Source: an uncultured Acidimicrobiaceae bacterium (lineage in GTDB: Bacteria; Actinomycetota; Acidimicrobiia; Spongiisociales; UBA5794). From it: DNA of 38,048 nt. This document shows, one piece after another, positions 22,509 to 29,768 of the stretch (position 1 is the stretch's first letter; each line of letters starts with the position of its first letter). Position numbers and translations under genes: made by a program. The notes beneath the pieces were generated by a model. That model was given only the letters and a program-made list of their open reading frames with translations, ran no database searches and was not told the DNA's origin. The stretch is taken from contig CAMYKI010000024.1 in the NCBI GenBank assembly GCA_947258985.1, forward strand, positions 1 through 38,048, given 5' to 3'.

Positions 22509-23786
22509 ATGGCAACTTTTGAGCAGCGAGCCGAGGCAATCCGCAAGGACTGGGAAACCAATCCACGTTGGAAGGGAGTGACCCGGGACTACACCGCCGA
22601 AGAAGTGGTGCGCCTGCAGGGCTCGTTCACCGCCGAGCAGACGATCGCCCGCAAGGGTGCAGAGCGTCTATGGAGACTCCTCGAGACCGAGGACTACGTC
22701 AACGCCCTCGGAGCTATGTCCGGTATGCAGGCGGTACAAATGGCGAAGGCGGGACTGAAGGCCATCTATCTGTCCGGCTGGCAGGTAGCCGGAGACGCCA
22801 ACCTGTCCGAGCAGATCTACCCGGACCAGTCTCTCTACCCGGCCAATTCGGCACCGGCACTCGTGCGCCGCATCAACAACGCCTTCGTCCGAATGGATGA
22901 AATCGAGTGGTCCGAGGGCAGTCGGGATCACGACTACATGTTGCCGATAGTTGCCGATGCCGAGGCAGGTTTCGGCGGCACCCTCAACGCATTCGAACTC
23001 GCCAAGAACTTCATCACCGCGGGCGCCGCCGGGATCCACTACGAGGATCAGCTCGCGGCGGAGAAGAAGTGTGGCCACATGGGTGGCAAGGTGTTGATTC
23101 CGACATCGCAGCACGTAAGGACGCTGGCTTCGGCCCGGCTTGCGGCAGACGTTCTCGACGTACCGACGATTACCGTCGCCAGAACCGATTCGCTCGCAGC
23201 CACGCTCCTCACCAACGACGTCGATGAGCGCGACCGCGAGTTCGTGACCGGAGAGCGAACTAGCGAGGGCTTCTTCACGGTCAAGAACGGAATGGATGCG
23301 GCGATCTCCCGCGGCCTGGCCTACGCCCCATATGCCGATCTGATCTGGTGCGAGACCTCGCATCCAGATCTCGAAGAGGCCGCCCGCTTCGCCGACGCCA
23401 TCAAATCCCAGTACCCGGACAAGATGCTGGCGTACAACTGCTCTCCCTCGTTCAACTGGAAAGCACATCTCGATGACGCCACGATTGCCTCCTTCCAGAA
23501 GGAACTAGGAGCTATGGGCTACCGATTCCAGTTCATCACACTGGCCGGATTCCACGCCCTCAACGCCACCATGTTCGAGTTGGCTCGAGGCTATGCCTCA
23601 GAAGGCATGAGTGCCTACGTCAAGCTGCAGGAGCACGAGTTCGCCATGGAGGATCTGGGGTACACGGCTACCCGCCACCAGCGCGAGGTCGGTGCCGGAT
23701 ACTTCGATACGGTGTCAACGACCATTAGCGGTGGGACTGCGTCGACGTTGGCGCTTGAAGGATCGACCGAGTCCGAGCAGTTCTAG
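22509..23786 (+). CDS. aceA: Isocitrate lyase
   Basis: A 425-residue enzyme that cleaves isocitrate to succinate and glyoxylate, the first step of the glyoxylate bypass. The active-site signature [11 protein letters not shown] is intact with catalytic C188. The substrate-binding WCETSHPD and YNCSPSFNW segments are also seen. GAGGAGAG precedes the ATG. With aceB it forms a two-gene operon, allowing growth on acetate or fatty acids. Two strong hairpins follow immediately after the stop. Confidence 0.97.
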   Translation: MATFEQRAEAIRKDWETNPRWKGVTRDYTAEEVVRLQGSFTAEQTIARKGAERLWRLLETEDYVNALGAMSGMQAVQMAKAGLKAIYLSGWQVAGDANLSEQIYPDQSLYPANSAPALVRRINNAFVRMDEIEWSEGSRDHDYMLPIVADAEAGFGGTLNAFELAKNFITAGAAGIHYEDQLAAEKKCGHMGGKVLIPTSQHVRTLASARLAADVLDVPTITVARTDSLAATLLTNDVDERDREFVTGERTSEGFFTVKNGMDAAISRGLAYAPYADLIWCETSHPDLEEAARFADAIKSQYPDKMLAYNCSPSFNWKAHLDDATIASFQKELGAMGYRFQFITLAGFHALNATMFELARGYASEGMSAYVKLQEHEFAMEDLGYTATRHQREVGAGYFDTVSTTISGGTASTLALEGSTESEQF

Positions 23787-23852
23787 CGGTTCGGCGCTAA
23801 CTGCGCCGAACCGATGCAGTTTCGACCTGCCTTCGAGCAGGTCGAAACTGCA
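23787..23852. terminator. Two consecutive strong hairpins at the convergent aceA / nucleoside phosphorylase junction
   Basis: The first hairpin begins at the base after the aceA stop: CGGTTCGGCGC-TAACT-GCGCCGAACCG (23787-23813), an 11-bp perfect stem. One base later comes a 16-bp perfect stem, arm TGCAGTTTCGACCTGC with loop CTTCGA (23815-23852). No U-tract follows either one. Both are symmetrical, so they could end transcription from both convergent genes. The double arrangement is unusual. Confidence 0.75.
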
Positions 23853-23899
23853 GCTGACATCCGATACTTCCGGCTGGGCAAAACAAGCGCCGAGCGGAT

Positions 23900-24691
23900 C
23901 TAGGTTTTGTCCGATTGGTGCAGCTGCAGGACGGTCTCACAGCCGAGAAGCGCAAGACGCTCGATCAGATCGGCTCCGTGGGTGAACTGCTCCTCCGGGT
24001 CGAATTCCGCAGACTCGCCGCTCACCGACAGGACGTTGTCCAAAACGACGGCGGCCCCGCCGGCACGAAGCCCCCACGCTCTGGCCAACACAAATATCAG
24101 GCTGGCTTCCATCTCTGCTCCGAGAACGTTGAGGCGTTTTAGATCCTCGAAGTGGTCCTTCCACCAGCTCTGCCAGAAGTCACCGAACGACGATCCGGGA
24201 CGGGGATGACGGGCGTAGAACGTGTCGGCGCTCCTCGTAGTCCCCACGTGATATCGCATGCCGAGTTTTTCGGCGGCAGCCACGGAAGCCGCAATAACGC
24301 TGTAGTCGGCGACCGCAGGATATTCCGGCGGTGCGTAGCCATGCGAAGCCCCATCCAGCCGGACGGCCGAGTCGAAGATCGCCATGTCGCCGTTTGCGAC
24401 ATGATCCAGGAAGGTTCCGCAGGTGCCGACACGAAAGAACGTGGTCGCCCCGCACCTGGCCAATTCTTCGATCGCTATCGCCGTTGACGGCGCACCTATC
24501 CCCGTCGATGTGCAACTGATCGGAGCACCCTGATAGATACCCGTGTAGGTGACGTACTCCCGGTTGGTGGCAACGTGTCTCGCTTCATCCCAGAGCGACG
24601 CGATCGTCGCGACCCGACCGGGGTCCCCGGGAAGCAGCACATACGGGGCAACGTCTCCGGTATCGACCTGCAGGTGGTATTGGATGGGCAT
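23900..24691 (-). CDS. udp: Uridine phosphorylase-like nucleoside phosphorylase
   Basis: A 263-residue NP-I family phosphorylase that would split a nucleoside with phosphate to base plus ribose-1-phosphate. The phosphate-binding LPGDPGRV is near the N-terminus. VGTCGTFLDHVANGDMAIFDSAVRLDGAS matches the Udp signature region. GAEMEAS holds the ribose-binding Met-Glu. The ATG at 24691 has AAGGA upstream; the longer open frame to 25231 is spurious. Uridine is the likely substrate, with purine nucleosides possible. The gene belongs with the nucleoside hydrolase at 2521-3459 in salvage but is not linked to it. Confidence 0.88.
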   Translation of the reverse strand: MPIQYHLQVDTGDVAPYVLLPGDPGRVATIASLWDEARHVATNREYVTYTGIYQGAPISCTSTGIGAPSTAIAIEELARCGATTFFRVGTCGTFLDHVANGDMAIFDSAVRLDGASHGYAPPEYPAVADYSVIAASVAAAEKLGMRYHVGTTRSADTFYARHPRPGSSFGDFWQSWWKDHFEDLKRLNVLGAEMEASLIFVLARAWGLRAGGAAVVLDNVLSVSGESAEFDPEEQFTHGADLIERLALLGCETVLQLHQSDKT

Positions 24692-24731
24692 GGAGAGTCC
24701 TTTCGACTCTGATCCAATGTAGTGACCCGAC

Positions 24732-24761
24732 TGTACATTCATATACCCCATGGGGTATAGT
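24732..24761 (+). promoter_or_regulatory. cstR promoter with perfect 18-bp operator TATACCCCATGGGGTATA
   Basis: The 18-bp palindrome at 24742-24759 is perfect and of the A/T-flanked C4-G4 type bound by CsoR/CstR repressors. A TATAGT -10 hexamer (24756-24761) overlaps its right end, and TGTACA (24732-24737) is an 18-bp-spaced -35 candidate. Repressor binding would block RNA polymerase, giving autorepression relieved by the inducer. The predicted transcription start is near 24768, almost at the first possible start codon. Confidence 0.82.
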
Positions 24762-24773
24762 GATCGAGTGAAT

Positions 24774-25037
24774 ATGAACGACGAGTTGCAGGAGACGATC
24801 CTCACCCGGTTGCGCCGGGCAGAGGGCCAGGTCCGTGGTGTCCAGTCGATGATCGAAGACGGTCGCGACTGCGCCGAAGTGGTTGCACAATTCTCCGCGG
24901 CAATTCGCGCCGTTGAGCAGGCTGCGTACAAATACTTCGCCGCAACGGTACAGGAATGCGCCGTACATCCTGATGAGGCCGCCGCCTCCGGATACACCAC
25001 TGATAGGCTGGAAAAACTCTTCATGCAGCTCGCTTGA
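24774..25037 (+). CDS. cstR: CsoR/CstR family repressor, probably a persulfide sensor
   Basis: An 87-residue all-helical DUF156 protein. The two sensing cysteines are C33 (DGRDC) and C62 (VQEC), 29 residues apart as in all family members. The His that completes the copper site of CsoR, four residues before the second Cys, is T58 here. That rules against copper sensing and fits CstR, which forms sulfur bridges between the cysteines. Two rhodanese genes downstream support sulfide/persulfide response. The start is either the ATG at 24774 or a GTG at 24768, the latter giving a leaderless mRNA. A palindromic operator overlaps the promoter. Confidence 0.87.
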   Translation: MNDELQETILTRLRRAEGQVRGVQSMIEDGRDCAEVVAQFSAAIRAVEQAAYKYFAATVQECAVHPDEAAASGYTTDRLEKLFMQLA

Positions 25038-25065
25038 CGGCGCCCCGCAACTCCCAGGAGCCCAA

Positions 25066-25380
25066 TTGATTCCCATGCAAACAAACGCGATCGAACAGGT
25101 GCCCGCCGGCGAGTGGCGGCAGTGGCAAGAGCGCACGAACGGGACCCTTCTCGACGTGCGAGAACCCATAGAGTGGGCGCAAGGCACACTCCCCGATAGC
25201 ACCACGATCTCGCTGTCGTTCCTACCGGCAAGCCTGGGCCAGATCGACCAGGACCGCCCCGTCCTGGTTGTATGCCGTGCCGGCAATCGAAGCCAATTCG
25301 CCGCTCAGTTCATGCAACGAAACGGATTTCACAACGTCGCCAACCTCAGCGGCGGCCTGATGTCGATAGGGCTCGCATGA
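25066..25380 (+). CDS. Cytoplasmic single-domain rhodanese (sulfurtransferase)
   Basis: A 104-residue rhodanese-homology protein. The DVREPIEW stretch is the conserved N-terminal rhodanese motif. The active loop CRAGNRS carries the persulfide-forming C70. It would move sulfane sulfur between thiols, glutathione-like carriers or sulfite. I chose the TTG at 25066 because AGGAG lies five bases upstream; the ATG at 25075 has poor spacing. It is 28 bp downstream of the CstR-like gene and overlaps the next rhodanese gene (ATGA), so the three form an operon. Confidence 0.87.
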   Translation: MIPMQTNAIEQVPAGEWRQWQERTNGTLLDVREPIEWAQGTLPDSTTISLSFLPASLGQIDQDRPVLVVCRAGNRSQFAAQFMQRNGFHNVANLSGGLMSIGLA

Positions 25381-25796
25381 TGAGCAAAGCCATTTCGCGG
25401 AAACTGGCGGTGGCTGCAATCGTCGCAGGCCTGATGATCGGCGCTTGCGGCGGCTCAACCGCCACCGACTCACAGTTGGCGCTCACCGGCGTCGACGAAG
25501 TCCAGACAATCGTGGAGACGCCGCCCGAGGGCCTCGTGATCCTCGACATTCGCACGCCCGAAGAGTTCGCTGCCGGCCATATCGAAGGAGCGATCAACGT
25601 CGACTACTACGCCGCAGACTTCGAACAGCAACTCGGCGAACTCGATCTCGATGTGCCCTACGTCATGTACTGCAACTCGGGCAACCGGTCGTCGAATGCG
25701 CTCCCGCTGATGGACTCGATCGGGTTTAGCGAGGTCTACGAACTCGACGGCGGCATTCAAGCGTGGTTCGGCGCCGGTCTTCCGATAGACCAATAG
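25377..25796 (+). CDS. Lipoprotein rhodanese (extracytoplasmic sulfurtransferase)
   Basis: A 139-residue protein with a signal peptide and lipobox (MIGAC, lipidated C24), so the rhodanese domain lies outside the membrane. LDIRTPEEFAAGHIEGAINVD is the classical N-terminal motif. CNSGNRSS is the active loop with C99. C-terminal ELDGGIQAW is also typical. The ATG overlaps the stop of the cytoplasmic rhodanese. Together they suggest sulfur transfer or detoxification on both sides of the membrane under one CstR-like switch. Confidence 0.9.
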   Translation: MMSKAISRKLAVAAIVAGLMIGACGGSTATDSQLALTGVDEVQTIVETPPEGLVILDIRTPEEFAAGHIEGAINVDYYAADFEQQLGELDLDVPYVMYCNSGNRSSNALPLMDSIGFSEVYELDGGIQAWFGAGLPIDQ

Positions 25797-25847
25797 CCGC
25801 AACCCGGTCACATGACAGTCCGCATCCGGCGCTACCGTGCGGCCCGT

Positions 25848-26714
25848 ATGTTTCGCCTTCTCTTGGTAGCCGCAATCGCTCTCGCCGCATGCAGCGCAAG
25901 TGATGACACCGCGACCTCCGATGCCGAGTCGAGCACTCTGCCGGCAGCGACATCCGGGAACGAGACGGGACCGAGCGAGATCGTGCAACTGCTCTACGTC
26001 TTTGACGGCGATTCAATCGAAGTCTCGCGAGGCGATGGCTCCCGCGCCGAGGTGCGGCTCATCGGGATCAATGCCCCGGAAGGCGACGAGTGCCACGGCG
26101 ACGACGCCAGGAACGCTCTCGAGATCCTCCTCGAAGACGCCAGCCTGACTGTCGTCGCCGATGGAGAAGATACCGACCGGTTCGGCCGGCTTCTTCGCTA
26201 CGTCTATGCCAACAACCGCAACATCAATTCCGCCCTCGTCGGATCCGGCGACGCCCTCGCCCTGCAGTCGGGGCATGAGCTCGAACCGGAATTCGTCTCC
26301 GCCGGCGACCGGGCTGCCCACGACGAACTCGGCATGTGGTCCCCTACTGCGTGCGGACCGCAGGTGATTGCGCCACCCGTTGCTATCGCCGACTACGAAT
26401 TCGACCCTGCAGGTCGCGACGCCGAAAACGCAAACGATGAATGGGTGGCCTTCACCAACGAATCCGGCACGGCCGATCTGTCGGGTTTCACTCTTCGTGA
26501 CGAGTCAACCCAACACCGATTCGTATTTCCCGATGGGTTCACCCTCGCACAGGGCGAGACGGTGACGGTCCATTCCGGATGCGGCGCAGACTCCCCCGGC
26601 GATCTCTTCTGGTGTGCATCCGACCCGGTGTGGTCCAACGGCGGAGACACGATCATTTTGCAGCTTCCGGGCGGTGCGGTGGTGCTTCGCGAGCGATTTG
26701 CCGGCAATTATTGA
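25848..26714 (+). CDS. Secreted nuclease lipoprotein: SNase domain plus lamin-tail domain
   Basis: A 288-residue lipoprotein. The signal peptide ends in LAAC (C15); a Ser/Thr-rich linker follows. Residues 45-175 form a staphylococcal-nuclease domain with catalytic residues R70, E78 (VRLIGINAPE) and R114 (DRFGRLLRY). The usual second Asp of the calcium site is N75. Residues about 185-288 form a lamin-tail (LTD) beta domain (NDEWVAFTNESG, DLSGFTLRDE, TVHSGCG). It probably degrades extracellular DNA or RNA near the cell surface. The start at 25848 is chosen because the longer frame from 25812 would bury the signal peptide. Confidence 0.88.
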   Translation: MFRLLLVAAIALAACSASDDTATSDAESSTLPAATSGNETGPSEIVQLLYVFDGDSIEVSRGDGSRAEVRLIGINAPEGDECHGDDARNALEILLEDASLTVVADGEDTDRFGRLLRYVYANNRNINSALVGSGDALALQSGHELEPEFVSAGDRAAHDELGMWSPTACGPQVIAPPVAIADYEFDPAGRDAENANDEWVAFTNESGTADLSGFTLRDESTQHRFVFPDGFTLAQGETVTVHSGCGADSPGDLFWCASDPVWSNGGDTIILQLPGGAVVLRERFAGNY

Positions 26715-27122
26715 GGGACAGCATTCTCCAGAACCTGGGGAGCCGCGAAAAGCGTTCTTGCAATTGCAGTAGCGCATCACTTAGTCTCGTGGCTACACAC
26801 TGTGGTCTTTGGGCGGACCGGTGGCGTAGCGCCACCAGGCATGGGGCAAGATCGGCACCTAGACAACACAGATTTGTGGAACGGACCGGGCCGGGTGATC
26901 CCTTAGCGGAGCGCAATACCCTTCGTGCTCAACCATGTTGGGCAGAGAAAAAACCGGATCGGACGTGATCCAATGCGTAACAAGACGACAAGGATCCTAT
27001 TGGCAATTGGAAGTCTCGCAGCCGCTCTCATGAGCAGCGCTGCCGGCGTCAAGATTGGCTAGCTCTCGACCCGGTCCTCCACAACTTCCCCAACACTGTC
27101 GGTTCTCCCGATCTGCAGGTCC
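26715..27122 (+). other. 408-bp stretch without a convincing gene; structured leader-like sequence and a signal-peptide remnant
   Basis: The gap between the nuclease lipoprotein and the HD protein holds several small hairpins: GGTC/GACC (26804-26819), GGTGGCG-TAG-CGCCACC (26820-26836) and GGATC/GATCC (26956-26971). They are followed by a 29-codon reading frame. I could not match it to a known riboswitch class, tRNA or small RNA. It could be a decayed gene with its former 5' leader. Confidence 0.5.
26973..27062 (+). pseudogene. Signal-peptide-only remnant or microprotein (29 aa)
   Basis: Translation is MRNKTTRILLAIGSLAAALM followed by SSAAGVKIG and a TAG stop. It is a nearly perfect export signal (basic start, hydrophobic core, small residues before a possible cleavage site) with no mature protein. 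It may be the 5' end of a truncated secreted-protein gene or a genuine small peptide. No clear Shine-Dalgarno is visible, although a 5-bp hairpin sits directly upstream. Confidence 0.4.
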
Positions 27123-28496
27123 ATGGCCTATTACGAAACTCCATATCCAATACAGCAACGCCGCAAGCGTGTTTACGCTGCCGCCCTAGGTGCGATCGGT
27201 GTTGCCCTCCCGGCCGCCGCCCTCTACGTCTACGGACTGCCGGACGAGGTTCTGCTCTGGGCCGCGTTTGCGATTGCCTTCTTCGTTTTGGAGTTCTACG
27301 CCGTTGAGGTGAACGATCTCATGATGACGTCGCCGGGCATCGCGGTCCTGGTGGCGGCCGGCGTCGCCCTCGGGCCCGAAGAAGCCATCGGCGGATTGCT
27401 CGCGATGTCTCTCATCGGTTTCTTGCAGCCGAGAGACTTTGCCGATCGTCGCCTCTTCCAACCCCTGGCCAACCTCGGCATCGGCACTCTCAATGCGGCG
27501 ACCGCCGCCCTTACCCTTTTTCTGCTCCTCCCCACGGACGTCAGCGCCGCCAGCCTCCTTCACGTTGTTGCTGCCGGGGCCATCGCTGCCGCCACAGCCG
27601 ATTTCGTAAGCACCGCACTCACCCGCCTCGTCGTTCGCCAGGTTTTCGGCTCGAAGCTGGCGGGACCGTGGTCAAACCTTGGTCAGATCCTCATCGGCTT
27701 TGTCGGCCTCGGAGCCATGGGGGGATTTCTCGGTTACGCCTACGTGCAGTACTCAATCGACAACGGCACGTTCAACGCCATGCTGTTGCTCGTAATCGCA
27801 ACGCTCTTGATCAGCCATCTGTTTTTTGCCTCACTGGGCAGACTGCGGGTTGCTCGGGAGAGCATGCTCGCCACCCTCGTCAAGACACTCGAGGCGAAGG
27901 ACCTCTACACGAGAGGACACACCGAACGAGTGGCGATCTTCGCCGTGCAATTGGCTCAGGAACTGAAGCTCAGCGGCGACATGCAAGAACGGATCAGGCA
28001 TTCGGCCCTCATTCACGACCTGGGCAAGCTGGCGGTTCCTCGCGAGCTTCTCAAAAAGCGCGGCCGCCTCACTGCGGACGAGACATCAGCAATGCGCGGC
28101 CACGTGCACCACATCGATGACCTGCTCAACGACGTCGAATGGCTGCATCCCCTCGTCGAAATCGCATCGGATCACCATGCGCACTACGACGGTGGCGGCT
28201 ATCACGGATCACACAGCGACCACGGGCAAACCCCCGCCATCGAGTCCCGGGTCCTGGCTATTGCGGACGCTTTCGATGCGATGACCAGCAACCGTCCCTA
28301 CCGCATGGCGCTGACCCAGGAGGAGGCGTTTCGCGAGCTGCGCAACGGATCAGGGACACAGTTCGACCCCGAGCTGGTGGAAGCTTTCATATTGATGGTC
28401 AAGCGACGCGGGCTCACATATGGCGCATTGGTCCGCATGACCGATGAGGAAGCCAGACAACTCGCAGAAGAGCGTGGCTGGGTCTTCCGCGATTAG
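27123..28496 (+). CDS. Membrane HD-domain phosphohydrolase, HD-GYP-like with altered GYP motif
   Basis: A 457-residue protein. Residues 18-235 contain about six hydrophobic helices forming an uncharacterised membrane sensor. Residues 245-430 form an HD domain of HD-GYP type: GHTERV (H266), LIHDLGK (H298/D299), GHVHH (327-330), DHH (350-352) and DAFDAMTSNRPYR. Where the family has HHE-x2-DG-x-GYP it reads HHAHYDGGGYHG, replacing Glu with Ala and Pro with His, followed by a His-rich GSHSDHG insert. Cyclic-di-GMP hydrolysis is the family role, but the changes leave activity or substrate uncertain. The stop overlaps the convergent amidase gene by 4 bp. Confidence 0.87.
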   Translation: MAYYETPYPIQQRRKRVYAAALGAIGVALPAAALYVYGLPDEVLLWAAFAIAFFVLEFYAVEVNDLMMTSPGIAVLVAAGVALGPEEAIGGLLAMSLIGFLQPRDFADRRLFQPLANLGIGTLNAATAALTLFLLLPTDVSAASLLHVVAAGAIAAATADFVSTALTRLVVRQVFGSKLAGPWSNLGQILIGFVGLGAMGGFLGYAYVQYSIDNGTFNAMLLLVIATLLISHLFFASLGRLRVARESMLATLVKTLEAKDLYTRGHTERVAIFAVQLAQELKLSGDMQERIRHSALIHDLGKLAVPRELLKKRGRLTADETSAMRGHVHHIDDLLNDVEWLHPLVEIASDHHAHYDGGGYHGSHSDHGQTPAIESRVLAIADAFDAMTSNRPYRMALTQEEAFRELRNGSGTQFDPELVEAFILMVKRRGLTYGALVRMTDEEARQLAEERGWVFRD

Positions 28497-29758
28497 CGAT
28501 CGCCCTGACTGGGGATCTCACACTCCGGACGCGCATCGCCGCTCCCGGCGTCTCCGGTCCAGATAACAGGATCGCTGTCGAGGCCGTCGCCTACGTCGTC
28601 GGTCGTGAGGAATCTGACCAGAGCCCGGTAGATCGCACCGGCATATGCCTGACGGAACTCGGGGGTCGCAATGAGGTCGGCTTCGGACTGGTTCGAAATG
28701 TAGGCACCCTCGGCGATGACAGTCGGCATCTCGCTGTAGCGGAGAATTCCGTAGTACTGCGGGTTTCCTTCACGGGGACTGAGCCGGGATTTTGCGCCCG
28801 CCTCAGCGGCGCCAACCCAATCAGCCTCAAAGGGCCCGAAGCCGCGGTGCAGTTCTTCAACCATGATCTTGGCGAATCGCCGGGACTCCACTATCTGAGA
28901 CTGGTAGTACACATCACTCCCGGGCCGGTCCAGCGATACCTCCCAACCTGCGTTGTGGTGGATCGCAACCATGGCGTGGGCGTTTGCTGCATTGGCCAGC
29001 AACGATCTGAAGAACAACCCGGCCTCGTAATCGCCATCCTCACCATCGCCGACACGGGTGAGAATCACCCTGTCGGCGGCCGGGATATCTTCGCCGTTGA
29101 GAATTTCTCCGGTTACCCAGTCCACCGACCGTGCCTCGTTCAAGAGGTCGCGCACCCGCTGGGCGACGTCGAGATTAGCGGTCTTTTCTGCCATTCCCGA
29201 CGGGCTGGCGGCACCGGTGTTCCATGGTCCACCGTGACCCGGATCGAGCACGATGGTCGCTGCTGAGAGCTCAAAGCCCTCGCCGATGTCTGCGGCCTCG
29301 GCGGGAGACTCAGCGGCGACGTCGGCGCTTTTGACCCAGGCGGGGGCATCACACGACGTGAAAACCTCTATCCACTCGCCGTTCATCCTCTGGGCGGGGA
29401 ACACCAGTCCCTCGCGCGCCACAACAAAGGACTCCAACGCGCGATCCTCATAAAGGGGAGCACCCCCGGCGGCAATGGTGACCAGCCCGACACCGCCGAA
29501 TCCGTCGGCAAGGCCAGAGGACGGTGCAGCCTGAGTCGCCGCCGGTTCTCCGGGGACACCGTACGGTGTCGGCGGCACGGTCGTCGTCGTTGTCGTTGTC
29601 GTCGTTGGAGCGACGGTTGTTGTAGTCGTGCTCGTGGTGGTTATGGTCGTCGCCGCGGTCGTGGACGAAGGGGTTGAGGTGACGGTGGTCTCAGCTGCCC
29701 CTGCGGTGCACGACGTAGCCAGCAGCGCCACCACAGCCGCGTGAATCAGTCTCCGCAT
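28493..29758 (-). CDS. N-acetylmuramoyl-L-alanine amidase (Amidase_3) lipoprotein
   Basis: A 421-residue cell-wall hydrolase. The signal peptide ends in the lipobox ATSC (C17); an extended Thr-rich linker follows (about residues 24-62), then an SH3-like region (about 90-150) and a zinc-dependent amidase domain from about 166. Zinc ligands and catalytic residues are seen as LDPGHGG (H175), AEKTANL (E191), AIHHNAG and VIAEGAYISN. It would cut the amide bond between MurNAc and the stem peptide. It is the downstream member of a tandem pair with the next gene, 10 bp apart. Confidence 0.9.
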   Translation of the reverse strand: MRRLIHAAVVALLATSCTAGAAETTVTSTPSSTTAATTITTTSTTTTTVAPTTTTTTTTTVPPTPYGVPGEPAATQAAPSSGLADGFGGVGLVTIAAGGAPLYEDRALESFVVAREGLVFPAQRMNGEWIEVFTSCDAPAWVKSADVAAESPAEAADIGEGFELSAATIVLDPGHGGPWNTGAASPSGMAEKTANLDVAQRVRDLLNEARSVDWVTGEILNGEDIPAADRVILTRVGDGEDGDYEAGLFFRSLLANAANAHAMVAIHHNAGWEVSLDRPGSDVYYQSQIVESRRFAKIMVEELHRGFGPFEADWVGAAEAGAKSRLSPREGNPQYYGILRYSEMPTVIAEGAYISNQSEADLIATPEFRQAYAGAIYRALVRFLTTDDVGDGLDSDPVIWTGDAGSGDARPECEIPSQGDR

Positions 29759-29768
29759 CCGCCCGACC

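Noticed and set aside
25794..25808. 15-bp identity (TAGCCGCAACCCGGT) with the left arm region of the 11127 hairpin
   Set aside because: Here it begins with the rhodanese stop codon and lacks the complementary right arm, so chance is the simplest explanation.
26715..27122. Possible tRNA or known riboswitch in the gap
   Set aside because: No cloverleaf, and no match by eye to c-di-GMP, c-di-AMP, cobalamin, SAM or glycine riboswitch cores; kept only as an unexplained stretch.
29570..29680. Simple-sequence repeats resembling a minisatellite
   Set aside because: They encode the Thr-rich linker of the amidase lipoprotein; the same occurs at 15100-15200 in the sugar dehydrogenase.
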